A stretch of 64,000 bases of DNA from Streptomyces antibioticus (GTDB lineage Bacteria; Actinomycetota; Actinomycetes; Streptomycetales; Streptomycetaceae), in assembly GCF_002019855.1 (NCBI RefSeq), contig NZ_CM007717.1:3493326-3557325 (forward strand), given 5' to 3'. Positions within the stretch are counted from its first letter, which is position 1; each line of letters starts with the position of its first letter. Positions 26,767-34,324 of this stretch are shown piece by piece. The notes under the pieces are model-generated. The model was not told the DNA's origin, made no database searches, and worked only from the letters and a program-made list of their open reading frames with translations. The position numbers were made by a program, and so were the translations under genes.

Positions 26767-26834
26767 TACTCGATGTCGAGGGTTACTCGATGTCGAGGGT
26801 TACTCGATGTCGAGGGTTACTCGATGACGAGGTC
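26767..26834. repeat. 17-bp tandem repeat at the 3' end of ohr
   Basis: Three perfect copies of TACTCGATGTCGAGGGT (26767-26817) followed by a partial copy that forms the last codons and stop of ohr. Each unit repeats the gene's terminal ATCGAGTAA on the minus strand, so it looks like slippage or duplication of the gene end into the downstream spacer. The unit contains CTCGATGTCGAG, a near palindrome. Confidence 0.85.
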
Positions 26835-27230
26835 GACCTCGATGTTGCCGCGGGTGGCGTTGGAGTAGGGGCAGACCTGGTGGGCGGCCTCGACCAGCTT
26901 GCGGCCGGTGGCCTCGTCGAGGGTGTCGGGCAGCTCGACGCGGAGCGTCACCTTCAGCCCGAAGCCCTCGCCCTGCTTGCCTATGCCGACCTCGGCGGTC
27001 ACGGCGGCCTCGCTGACGTCGGCCTTCGCCTGCCGGCCGACCAGACCGAGGGCGCTGCCGAAGCAGGCCGCGTACCCGGCGGCGAAGAGCTGCTCCGGGT
27101 TGGTGCCCTGACCGTTGCCGCCCAGCTCCACGGGCATGGCGAGCGCGAGGTCGATCCGGCCGTCGTTGGTGACGGCGCGGCCCTCACGGCCGTGGGTGGC
27201 GGTGGCGACCGCGGTGTAGAGCGCGTCCAT
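26817..27230 (-). CDS. ohrA: Organic hydroperoxide resistance peroxidase Ohr
   Basis: A thiol peroxidase of the OsmC/Ohr family, 137 residues, that reduces organic and lipid hydroperoxides in the cytoplasm. Both reactive cysteines are in place: peroxidatic Cys56 in GYAACFGSAL and resolving Cys120 in HQVCPYSNATRGN. Gly/Asn-rich GGNGQGTNPEQLFAAG precedes the first Cys as in true Ohr rather than OsmC. It is divergent from an ohrR-type repressor with a palindrome between them, the standard arrangement, and the symbol follows S. coelicolor usage. Confidence 0.96.
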   Translation of the reverse strand: MDALYTAVATATHGREGRAVTNDGRIDLALAMPVELGGNGQGTNPEQLFAAGYAACFGSALGLVGRQAKADVSEAAVTAEVGIGKQGEGFGLKVTLRVELPDTLDEATGRKLVEAAHQVCPYSNATRGNIEVDLVIE

Positions 27231-27327
27231 GGATGAACCATCCCTCTCGGAAGTCGGTTGGGGGGTGGCCGGTCCTCGCGCTGCCGCGTCCGGACCGCCT
27301 CACGAGAAAGAGTGAAGCACACAATTC

Positions 27328-27341
27328 AGTTGTGCACAACT
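27328..27341. promoter_or_regulatory. OhrR operator palindrome
   Basis: AGTTGTGCACAACT is a perfect 14-bp palindrome in the ohr/ohrR gap, flanked by A/T (AATTC before, AAAT after), which gives the longer dyad typical of MarR/OhrR sites. It lies 30 bp before the ohrR start and about 100 bp before ohr, placed to control both. Confidence 0.85.
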
Positions 27342-27370
27342 AAATGGCTCGCCGGAGCTATCCTGAGGTC

Positions 27371-27898
27371 ATGACGCCCACGACCCGCCCCGGCACCACC
27401 GACCCCCTCACCGCCCTCGGTCCCCCCACCGAGGACTGGCTCCGCCTGGACCGCCAGATCTGCTTCTCCCTGCACGCCGCGTCCCGCGCCTTCAACGGCG
27501 TGTACCGCGTGATCCTCAAGGACCTCGGGCTGACCTACCCGCAGTACCTGGTGATGCTGGTGCTGTGGGAGCACGGCGAACTGCCCGTGAAGACCCTCGG
27601 CGCGCATCTGCGCCTGGACTCCGGCACGCTCTCGCCGCTGCTCAAGCGGCTGGAGGCGGCCGGTCTCGTGAGCCGGGAGCGCAGCGCCCGCGACGAGCGC
27701 TCGGTGGTGATCCGGCCGACCGAGGAGGGCGAGGCGCTGCGCGAGCGGGCGCTCGCGGTGCCGCGCCGGATCGTTTCGGCGACGGGCTTCGACCTGGCGG
27801 AGATCGGCGAGCTGCGCGAGCGCCTCGACCGGCTCACCACGGCGCTGGACGGGGCGACGCCGGAGGACGATCCGGTCGGGGAGCCTCGCTGCGGATGA
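27371..27898 (+). CDS. ohrR: MarR-family organic peroxide sensor OhrR
   Basis: A 175-residue winged-helix repressor that releases DNA when its N-terminal cysteine is oxidised by organic hydroperoxide. The diagnostic block [16 protein letters not shown] contains sensor Cys31. The wHTH follows ([52 protein letters not shown] in pieces). I start at the ATG at 27371 (MTPTTRPG); an ATG at 27344 would add 9 residues and run close to the operator. A C-terminal extension of about 25 residues follows the core. Its 3' end overlaps the convergent membrane-protein gene by 65 bp. Confidence 0.95.
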   Translation: MTPTTRPGTTDPLTALGPPTEDWLRLDRQICFSLHAASRAFNGVYRVILKDLGLTYPQYLVMLVLWEHGELPVKTLGAHLRLDSGTLSPLLKRLEAAGLVSRERSARDERSVVIRPTEEGEALRERALAVPRRIVSATGFDLAEIGELRERLDRLTTALDGATPEDDPVGEPRCG

Positions 27899-29492
27899 CG
27901 GCGCGCGCGGGGGCGGACCGCCGGATGTAGAGGCGGAGGGTCACGCCGTCGCGGACGAACTCGCGGCGCGGCTCGTAGGGCACGAACTCCTCGCTCACGA
28001 CGGTGAGTTTGACCCGCTCGGTCGGGTTGCGCGGAAACCAGGGCGAGCGCAGGGCGTACGGCTCGGCGAGCACCCAGAGCCGGTCCAGCGCGAGCAGCCT
28101 GCGGCGCAGCTCACGGGCGCCGGCCTCGCGGCCGTACAGGGTGCCCGAGGCCGGTGCGGGCACGCGCAGGGCGATGTCCCGCACGCCCCGGAAGCCCTCC
28201 GGGTGCGACAGCGCCGCCCGGCGTCCGATGGAGGGCAGGAACACCAGCGCGTCCCCGGGGCGCAGCTCGCGGGCGGCGAGCGCGGAGACGGCGGCGAGGC
28301 TGTCGGGGCGGGTGAGGAGGCTGCGGTCCCGGCGGTGGAGGGGCAGTTGCTGGGTGAACGCGAGGGCGACGGCGAGAGTTCCCGCGAGGGCGGCCGTGGC
28401 TCTCGCCGGGGTGCGGGTGCGGGTGCCGGTGCCGGTGCGGGTGCGGGTACGGGCACGGTTCGGGAGGGCCCCCGTCGCCGCCGTCAGGAGCCGGTCCGCC
28501 CCGGCCGCGACCAGCAGCGGCGCCCCCGCCAGGGCGTACAGCACGTACCGGTCGTCGTACATCGGACGGACCTGGGAGACGGCGAGCAGGGCGAGCGGCG
28601 GGAGGGCCGCCAGGGGCAGGGCCACGGACGCGAGCGACGGCACGCGGCGGGGCCCCGGTGGCGTGGCCTCCGCGCGCGGGAGGCGGCCCGGCAGCAGCGC
28701 CACGCACGCGAGTGCCAGGCAGGTCCAGAAGACCGGCCCCGGCTGTCCGAGGAAGGCATGCAGGAGCCGCTCCGCGCTGCCCGTGCCCGGCCGGGGCAGC
28801 CAGGCGATCTGTCCGGCCTGGGCGCGGGAGACGAGGGCGAGCGGGATCAGTGCCGTCACGGCGGCCCCGGCGGCGCCCGCCCAGCCCCGCCGGACGCGCC
28901 ACGGCGCCCGCGCGTGGGCGAGCGTCACGGCGTGCGCGAGCAGCGCGAGCACGGCCAACTCGTGCAGCAGACAGGTGAGGGTGACGACGGCTCCGTACGG
29001 CCACCAGGAGCGCCGCCCGGCCGACGCGCGGACGAGCAGCAGGGTCGCGCCGGTGACGCCGGCGGCGACCAGGGCGTAGGAGCGGCCCTCCTGCGCGTAG
29101 TGGCCGGCCAAGGGTGTCGCCGCGTAGAGCAGTCCGGCCCACAGGCCGACCCGGGGGCGGGCGAGCCGGACGCCGAGGGCCGCGATCAGGCCGGCGGTGG
29201 CGGCGGCCGCGCAGACGGACGGCAGGCGCAGGGCGACCTCGTCGGCGCGCAGGGCGAGGACCGGGTGCATGAGGAGGTAGTACAGGCCGTGCACCGCGTC
29301 GACGCCGTGCAGCAGCCGCCAGATCTGCGGGACCGAGCGCCGCGCGACCTGCACGGTCACGGCCTCGTCCCGCCAGGTCCCGCCCCGGTCCAGCCCCCAC
29401 AGACCGAGCGCGAGCATGACGACGACGGGGAGGGCGACGGGGACGGCGACGGCGAGGCGGGGGGTCAGGGCGTGCGGGCGCGGAGGGAGCAC
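27834..29492 (-). CDS. Mannosyltransferase/GT39-like integral membrane protein
   Basis: An integral membrane protein of about 550 residues with roughly ten TM helices and a C-terminal soluble part. After TM1, [17 protein letters not shown] has the Asp-Glu pair of GT-C glycosyltransferases of the ArnT/PMT/DUF2029 type; [18 protein letters not shown] and [11 protein letters not shown] are typical of actinobacterial DUF/GT39-like proteins; [15 protein letters not shown] occurs late. These enzymes move sugars from polyprenyl phosphate to acceptors outside the membrane. The start is uncertain: I use the GTG at 29492 because the 44 codons above it (up to ATG 29624) are Arg-rich and look non-coding. 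It overlaps the end of ohrR by 65 bp. Confidence 0.78.
   Translation of the reverse strand: MLPPRPHALTPRLAVAVPVALPVVVMLALGLWGLDRGGTWRDEAVTVQVARRSVPQIWRLLHGVDAVHGLYYLLMHPVLALRADEVALRLPSVCAAAATAGLIAALGVRLARPRVGLWAGLLYAATPLAGHYAQEGRSYALVAAGVTGATLLLVRASAGRRSWWPYGAVVTLTCLLHELAVLALLAHAVTLAHARAPWRVRRGWAGAAGAAVTALIPLALVSRAQAGQIAWLPRPGTGSAERLLHAFLGQPGPVFWTCLALACVALLPGRLPRAEATPPGPRRVPSLASVALPLAALPPLALLAVSQVRPMYDDRYVLYALAGAPLLVAAGADRLLTAATGALPNRARTRTRTGTGTRTRTPARATAALAGTLAVALAFTQQLPLHRRDRSLLTRPDSLAAVSALAARELRPGDALVFLPSIGRRAALSHPEGFRGVRDIALRVPAPASGTLYGREAGARELRRRLLALDRLWVLAEPYALRSPWFPRNPTERVKLTVVSEEFVPYEPRREFVRDGVTLRLYIRRSAPARAVIRSEAPRPDRPPASPRPAPW
28411..28458. repeat. Hexanucleotide repeat inside a coding region
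   Basis: Eight consecutive 6-bp units of GTGCGG type (with GTGCCG, GTACGG and GCACGG variants) encode an alternating Arg-Thr/Gly-Thr run in a cytoplasmic or external loop of the membrane glycosyltransferase-like protein. A whole-unit gain or loss would keep the frame. Confidence 0.8.
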
Positions 29493-29714
29493 AGGGACGA
29501 TTTTGTGGGCCTGTGCGGCCGTACGCGGTGATTGACGGCGGCGTCGATGTCGGAGCCGATGCCGGAGTTGTCCACAGGCCCTGCGGGAGGGCGCGGCGCC
29601 TGCTTCACTGTGAGTCGACTCCATTGCGGGGATTGTCCGCCGACGGGCGATGACGGGCGATCACTGCCGAAACGCACCATCACGGCCGACGGGCGACGAG
29701 GGGGAGGTCACGGG

Positions 29715-30698
29715 ATGACCTGGCTGATCACGGGCGGTGCCGGCTACATCGGGGCGCATGTCGTGCGGGCGATGACCGAGGCGGGCGAGCGGACCGTCGT
29801 CTACGACGACCTGTCCACGGGCATCGCCGAGCGCGTCCCGGCCGATGTGCCGCTGGTGCGGGGCTCCACCCTGGACCGGGAGCGGGTGGCGCGCACGCTC
29901 GCCGAGCACGCGGTGACCGGGGTGGTCCATCTGGCGGCGAAGAAGCAGATCGGCGAGTCGGTGCAGCGGCCCCTGCACTACTACCGGGAGAACGTGGAGG
30001 GGCTGAGAGTCCTGCTGGAGGCGGTGACGGAGACCGAGGCGGCGTCGTCCTTCGTGTTCTCCTCCTCCGCCGCGGTGTACGGCATGCCGGACGTGGACCT
30101 GGTCACGGAGGAGACGCCGTGCGCGCCGTTGTCGCCCTACGGCGAGACGAAGCTGGCGGGCGAGTGGCTGGTCCGGGCGACCGGCCGGGCGACGGGACTG
30201 TCCACGGCCTCCCTGCGGTACTTCAACGTGGCCGGTGCCGCCGCCCCGGAGCTGGCGGACGTCGGCGTGTTCAACCTCGTCCCGATGGTGTTCGAACGGC
30301 TCACGCAGAACGCGTCGCCGCGCATCTTCGGCGACGACTATCCGACCCCCGACGGCACCTGCGTCCGGGACTACATCCACGTCGTCGACCTGGCGGAGGC
30401 CCACGTGGCCGCCGCGCACGCCCTCCAGACCTCGCCGGGGCACGACCTCACCCTCAACATCGGGCGCGGGGAGGGCGTCTCGGTACGGGAGATGGTCGAC
30501 CGGGTCAACGCCGTCACCGGCTACGACCGCCCGCCCACGGTCAGCCCCCGCCGCCCCGGCGACGCGGCCCGCGTGGTCGCCGCCGCCGACCGCATCACGA
30601 CCCGCCTGGGCTGGAAGGCCCGCTACGACGTCCAGGACATGATCACCTCAGCCTGGGAGGGCTGGGTACGCCTCCACCCGGAGGCGGCCCGGGCGTAG
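29715..30698 (+). CDS. galE: UDP-glucose 4-epimerase
   Basis: A 327-residue short-chain dehydrogenase-type enzyme interconverting UDP-glucose and UDP-galactose with bound NAD. GGGGAGG precedes the ATG at 29715. NAD motif GGAGYIG at 7-13; catalytic SSSAAVYG (117-123) and Tyr142/Lys146 in SPYGETK; LRYFNVAGA and DGTCVRDYIHVVDLA are GalE signatures. It lacks a Leloir operon here; next to membrane glycosyltransferase-like genes and upstream of a TagGH exporter, it may feed UDP-galactose to wall-polymer synthesis (inference). Confidence 0.94.
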   Translation: MTWLITGGAGYIGAHVVRAMTEAGERTVVYDDLSTGIAERVPADVPLVRGSTLDRERVARTLAEHAVTGVVHLAAKKQIGESVQRPLHYYRENVEGLRVLLEAVTETEAASSFVFSSSAAVYGMPDVDLVTEETPCAPLSPYGETKLAGEWLVRATGRATGLSTASLRYFNVAGAAAPELADVGVFNLVPMVFERLTQNASPRIFGDDYPTPDGTCVRDYIHVVDLAEAHVAAAHALQTSPGHDLTLNIGRGEGVSVREMVDRVNAVTGYDRPPTVSPRRPGDAARVVAAADRITTRLGWKARYDVQDMITSAWEGWVRLHPEAARA

Positions 30699-30738
30699 AG
30701 GTGGCGGTGGCCGTGCGTCCGGCTCGTAGGCTGCCCGG

Positions 30739-31716
30739 GTGACCGACTCCGAGATCACCGTGGACGGCGGCCCGCCCGGCCCGGCCGTGGACCTGGACCG
30801 TGCCGTCGGCTGTGTCGTCGGCTCCGCCGTGGGGGACGCGCTGGGCGCGCCCTTCGAGTTCGGGCCCGAAGGCGCCTTCTCGGCCCGCTTCCCGGCCCCG
30901 GGGCACGGCGGCGAGATGTGCGGGGGCGGCGGCTGGGACCCGGGCGAGGCGACCGACGACACGCAGATGGCCGTCCTCGTCGGGGAGTCGCTGCTGGAGT
31001 GCGGCGGCCTGGATCCGGCGGACGTCTTCGCGCGGTTCCGGCGCTGGGCGGCGGCCGATCCGAAGGACATCGGCCTCCAGACCGAGGCGGTGCTGACCGG
31101 CGGCGACCCCTGGGACACGGCCGCGGCCCTGCACTTCCAGACGTCCCAACGGGCTGCGGGCAACGGCGCGTTGATGCGGGCCGCCACCTCCGCCGTCCGC
31201 TTCGCGCCCCACGGCCGCGCCGCCACGCTGGACGCGGGGCGCAGGCTGGCCGCGCTCACCCACGGCGACCGTGCGGCCTGGGAGGGCACGGCCGTCTTCC
31301 ACGAGCTGGTCAGGACCGCCCTGACCGGCGGCGATCCGCTGGCCGCGGTGCCGGACACGCTCGCCGAGGTCGACCCCGCGCACCGCGCCCGCTACGCGAC
31401 CGTGCTGGCCCCCGACTGGCATCCCGACCTGGCCACCGAGTTCAACGGCGCGGTCTGGCCGTGCCTGGGCTCCGCCGTCTGGGCACTGCGGACGACGTCC
31501 TCCTACGAGGACGCCGTGCGCGCGGCGATCGACCTGGGCGGCGACACGGACACCGTCGCGGCGGTCACCGGCGGCCTCGCCGGGGCGGTGTACGGGGCGG
31601 CCGCGGTCCCGCCGCGCTGGACGGCGGTACTGCACGTCCCCCTGCCGGGCTTCGGCGACCGCGTCCTGCGCACGACCGACCTCACCGAGCTGGCGGTCCG
31701 GCTGGCGACTGCCTGA
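30739..31716 (+). CDS. ADP-ribosylglycohydrolase (DraG-like)
   Basis: A 325-residue all-helical hydrolase that removes ADP-ribose from proteins or small molecules with two Mg ions. GTG start at 30739. Metal-binding motifs are present: TDDT at 72-75 (GEATDDTQM) and GGDTDT at 267-272, plus AGNGALMR at 140-147. VVGSAVGDALGAPFEF near the N-terminus is the typical opening helix. No ADP-ribosyltransferase or nitrogenase gene is nearby, so the substrate is unknown. It lies 40 bp after galE on the same strand, and 3 bp separate its stop from that of the convergent TetR gene. Confidence 0.93.
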   Translation: MTDSEITVDGGPPGPAVDLDRAVGCVVGSAVGDALGAPFEFGPEGAFSARFPAPGHGGEMCGGGGWDPGEATDDTQMAVLVGESLLECGGLDPADVFARFRRWAAADPKDIGLQTEAVLTGGDPWDTAAALHFQTSQRAAGNGALMRAATSAVRFAPHGRAATLDAGRRLAALTHGDRAAWEGTAVFHELVRTALTGGDPLAAVPDTLAEVDPAHRARYATVLAPDWHPDLATEFNGAVWPCLGSAVWALRTTSSYEDAVRAAIDLGGDTDTVAAVTGGLAGAVYGAAAVPPRWTAVLHVPLPGFGDRVLRTTDLTELAVRLATA

Positions 31717-31719
31717 CCC

Positions 31720-32355
31720 TCACAGCGCCTTGATCGCCGCCGCCGTCGCGCGGGCCAGGGACGCCAGGTAGCCCTTGGGGAGTTTGGGGCTGCGGATGAC
31801 GACCGAGCGCCAGTAGAGGGGGCCGGAGATGAGGTCGAGGGCCAGTTCGTCGTCCAGGCCGGTGCGGATCTCGCCGCGTTGTTCGGCCGCCGCCACGATC
31901 TTCAGGGCGACGCCCTCCTGGCCCTCCCGCAGCGCCTTCTGGAGCGCCTCGGCGATCTCGGAGTTGCGGGCCGCCTCGGCCTGGAGGTCGGGGATGATCT
32001 GCGAGGCCACGGGGTGCCGCAGCGCCCGGGAGGTGACCTCGTACAGCATCCGCAGGTCGCTCTCCAGGGCGCCGGTCTCCGGGGCGGGCAGGCCCTGCAC
32101 GGCGAGCGCGGAGACCACGTCGAGGACGAGGTGCAGTTTGGAGCGCCAGCGCCGGTACACGGCGGTCTTGCCGACACCCGCGCGCCGGGCGATGCCCTCG
32201 ATGGACATGCGCGCGTAGCCGACGGCCGCGAGTTCCTCGAACACGGCCGCCCGGATGGCCTCCGTGACGTCCTCGCGGAGCACGGCCGCTCCCGCGGGTG
32301 CCCGGCGGCGCGGACGTGCCGGGTTCCCGTCGTCGTTCGTCGTGTTCGTCGTCAT
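31720..32355 (-). CDS. TetR-family transcriptional regulator
   Basis: A repressor-type regulator of 211 residues from the ATG at 32355 (MTTNTTNDDG); an ATG at 32367 would add 4 residues. The N-terminal HTH is clear: FEELAAVGYARMSIEGIARRAGVGKTAVYRRW in pieces, with GVGKTAVYRRW the recognition helix. The C-terminal ligand domain resembles TetR_C_11/16 types. It is divergent from the TagG-like permease, and the shared gap contains two copies of a 26-bp element that may be its operator. The ligand cannot be told. Confidence 0.93.
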   Translation of the reverse strand: MTTNTTNDDGNPARPRRRAPAGAAVLREDVTEAIRAAVFEELAAVGYARMSIEGIARRAGVGKTAVYRRWRSKLHLVLDVVSALAVQGLPAPETGALESDLRMLYEVTSRALRHPVASQIIPDLQAEAARNSEIAEALQKALREGQEGVALKIVAAAEQRGEIRTGLDDELALDLISGPLYWRSVVIRSPKLPKGYLASLARATAAAIKAL

Positions 32356-32375
32356 GCGGACCAGCATAGGGCGTT

Positions 32376-32449
32376 ACGACGATACGGTTGCGTTCCGACG
32401 TCAACTCGGCCTACGCTCGCGTCACGACGATACGGTCCCGTCCCGACGT
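32376..32449. promoter_or_regulatory. Two copies of a 26-bp element, probable TetR operators
   Basis: Elements at 32376-32401 and 32424-32449 match at 23 of 26 positions. Both begin ACGACGATACGGT and end CCGACGT; they are 48 bp apart (start to start) and lie in the divergent gap between the TetR gene and the TagG-like permease. The repeat with the same orientation and whole-helical-turn-like spacing suggests cooperative binding sites or duplicated promoters; GATACGGT could also serve as a -10 region. Confidence 0.65.
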
Positions 32450-32492
32450 AAGAGAACGTCAAGAAAAACGTCAAGAGAAGCGTGAGACCCGA

Positions 32493-33425
32493 GTGAAAGC
32501 AGCGGATGTGAGCCAGGTACTCGACACGCCGCCCCCCACCGTGGCCGCTCCCCCGGGCGACCTCGCGGCCCTGGCCGCCCGGCACGGCCTCAGCGTCAGC
32601 GGCGCACGCCCCTCCCTGCCCGACTACCTCCGCCGGCTGTGGGCGCGCCGCCACTTCATCACCGCTTTCGCCACCGCCAAGCTCACCTCGCAGTACAGCC
32701 AGGCGAAGCTGGGCCAGATCTGGCAGGTGATGACCCCGCTGCTGAACGCGGCGGTGTACTTCCTGATCTTCGGCGTACTCCTCCAGACCAGGAAGGGCGT
32801 CCCGGACTACATCCCCTTCCTGGTCACGGGCGTGTTCGTGTGGACGTTCACCCAGAGTTCGATCCTGGCGGGCACCCGGGCGATCTCCGGCAACATCGGC
32901 CTGGTGCGCGCCCTGCACTTCCCGCGGGCCGCGCTGCCGATCTCGTACTGCCTCCAGCAGCTCCAGCAACTGCTGTTCTCGATGGCCGCGCTGCTGGTCA
33001 TCGTGGTCGTCATGGGCGTACCGCCGGCGCTGTCCTGGCTGCTGGCGATCCCGGCCCTGACGCTCCAGTTCGTGTTCAACGCCGGGATGTCGATGATCCT
33101 GGCGCGGGCCGGGGCGCAGACCCCGGACATCGCCCAGCTCATGCCGTTCGTGCTGCGTACCTGGATGTACGGGTCCGGCGTGATGTGGAGCCTCGACAAG
33201 GTGCTCGCCGGTCACTCCGGCCTGCCGTCGTGGGTGGGGGACGTGCTGCGCGCCAACCCGGCCGCCGTCTACATCGACCTGATGCGCTTCGCGCTCATCG
33301 ACAGCTTCCACGCCGCGCAGCTCCCGCCGCACGTGTGGGCGCTCGCGACGGGCTGGGCCCTGCTCGCCGGCGTCGGCGGCTTCATCTACTTCTGGAAGGC
33401 AGAGGAGACGTACGGCCGTGGCTGA
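32493..33425 (+). CDS. ABC-2 polysaccharide/teichoic acid export permease (TagG-like)
   Basis: A 310-residue ABC-2 type permease. I use the GTG at 32493 (MKAADVSQVLDTPPP); a GTG at 32508 is possible. The N-terminal 50 residues are cytoplasmic; an amphipathic interface segment RRHFITAFATAKLTSQYSQAKLGQIWQV is typical of Wzm/TagG, then six TM helices (IWQVMTPLLNAAVYFLIFGVLL, FLVTGVFVWTFTQ and so on). It overlaps the next gene, its ATPase, by 8 bp. Together they would flip or export a lipid-linked wall polymer. Confidence 0.9.
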   Translation: MKAADVSQVLDTPPPTVAAPPGDLAALAARHGLSVSGARPSLPDYLRRLWARRHFITAFATAKLTSQYSQAKLGQIWQVMTPLLNAAVYFLIFGVLLQTRKGVPDYIPFLVTGVFVWTFTQSSILAGTRAISGNIGLVRALHFPRAALPISYCLQQLQQLLFSMAALLVIVVVMGVPPALSWLLAIPALTLQFVFNAGMSMILARAGAQTPDIAQLMPFVLRTWMYGSGVMWSLDKVLAGHSGLPSWVGDVLRANPAAVYIDLMRFALIDSFHAAQLPPHVWALATGWALLAGVGGFIYFWKAEETYGRG

Positions 33426-34266
33426 CCACATCTTCGACACCCCGCCGCTCACCGAGCGCGCCCCCACCGTCATCGCCGACGGCGTCGACATCGTCTACCG
33501 GGTCAACGGCACCGGCGGCGGCCGGGGCAGCGCGACCGCCGCCCTCAACCGCATCCTGCGCCGCAAGCAGACCGAGAAGGCGTCCGGCACCCGCCTGGTG
33601 CACGCGGTGCGCAACGTCTCCTTCGTCGCCTACAAGGGCGAGGCGATCGGCCTGATCGGCTCCAACGGCTCCGGCAAGTCGACCCTGCTCAAGGCGGTCG
33701 CCGGACTGCTGCCGGTGGAGAACGGCCGTATCTACACCGACGGCCAGCCCTCCCTGCTCGGCGTCAACGCGGCCCTGATGGGCGATCTGACCGGCGAGCG
33801 CAACATCTACCTGGGCGGCCTCGCGATGGGCATGACCCGGGAGCAGATCAAGGAACGCCACCAGCAGATCGTCGACTTCTCCGGGATCAACGACAAGGGC
33901 GACTTCGTCTCCCTGCCGATGCGCACCTACTCCTCCGGCATGGGCTCGCGGCTGCGGTTCTCCATCGCCGCCGCCAAGGACCACGACGTGCTGCTCATCG
34001 ACGAGGCCCTCGCCACCGGTGACGCGCAGTTCCGCCGGCGCTCGGCGGACCGTATCCGCGAGATGCGCGCGCAGGCCGGCACCGTCTTCCTGGTCAGCCA
34101 CAGCAACAGCTCCATCCGCGAGACCTGCGAACGGGTGCTGTGGCTGGAGCGCGGCGAACTGCGGATGGACGGCCCCACCGAGGAGGTCATGGCGGCCTAC
34201 GAGGCGTTCACCGGCGACCGGAAGCCGAGGAAGAAGCCGGCCCCGAAGCCGAAGACTGCCGTCTGA
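33418..34266 (+). CDS. ABC polysaccharide/teichoic acid export ATPase (TagH-like)
   Basis: A 282-residue ATPase of the Wzt/TagH group starting with a GTG at 33418 inside the end of the permease gene. Walker A GSNGSGKS 81-88, signature YSSGM 171-175, Walker B VLLIDEAL 191-198, switch HSN around 228-230. The signature is the degenerate YSSGM typical of polysaccharide exporters rather than LSGGQ. No large C-terminal carbohydrate-binding domain is present, only a basic Pro/Lys tail. The pair ends at a strong hairpin terminator. Confidence 0.93.
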   Translation: MADHIFDTPPLTERAPTVIADGVDIVYRVNGTGGGRGSATAALNRILRRKQTEKASGTRLVHAVRNVSFVAYKGEAIGLIGSNGSGKSTLLKAVAGLLPVENGRIYTDGQPSLLGVNAALMGDLTGERNIYLGGLAMGMTREQIKERHQQIVDFSGINDKGDFVSLPMRTYSSGMGSRLRFSIAAAKDHDVLLIDEALATGDAQFRRRSADRIREMRAQAGTVFLVSHSNSSIRETCERVLWLERGELRMDGPTEEVMAAYEAFTGDRKPRKKPAPKPKTAV

Positions 34267-34279
34267 GCGGCACAGCGGA

Positions 34280-34312
34280 AGGGCGCCCCCCGAGTGACTC
34301 GGGGGGCGCCCT
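34280..34312. terminator. Bidirectional terminator, TagH-like / gdh
   Basis: Perfect 15-bp inverted repeat (34280-34294 and 34298-34312, loop TGA) between the convergent TagH-like gene and gdh. The stem AGGGCGCCCCCCGAG is extremely stable. Confidence 0.85.
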
Positions 34313-34324
34313 CATGTCCTGGCG

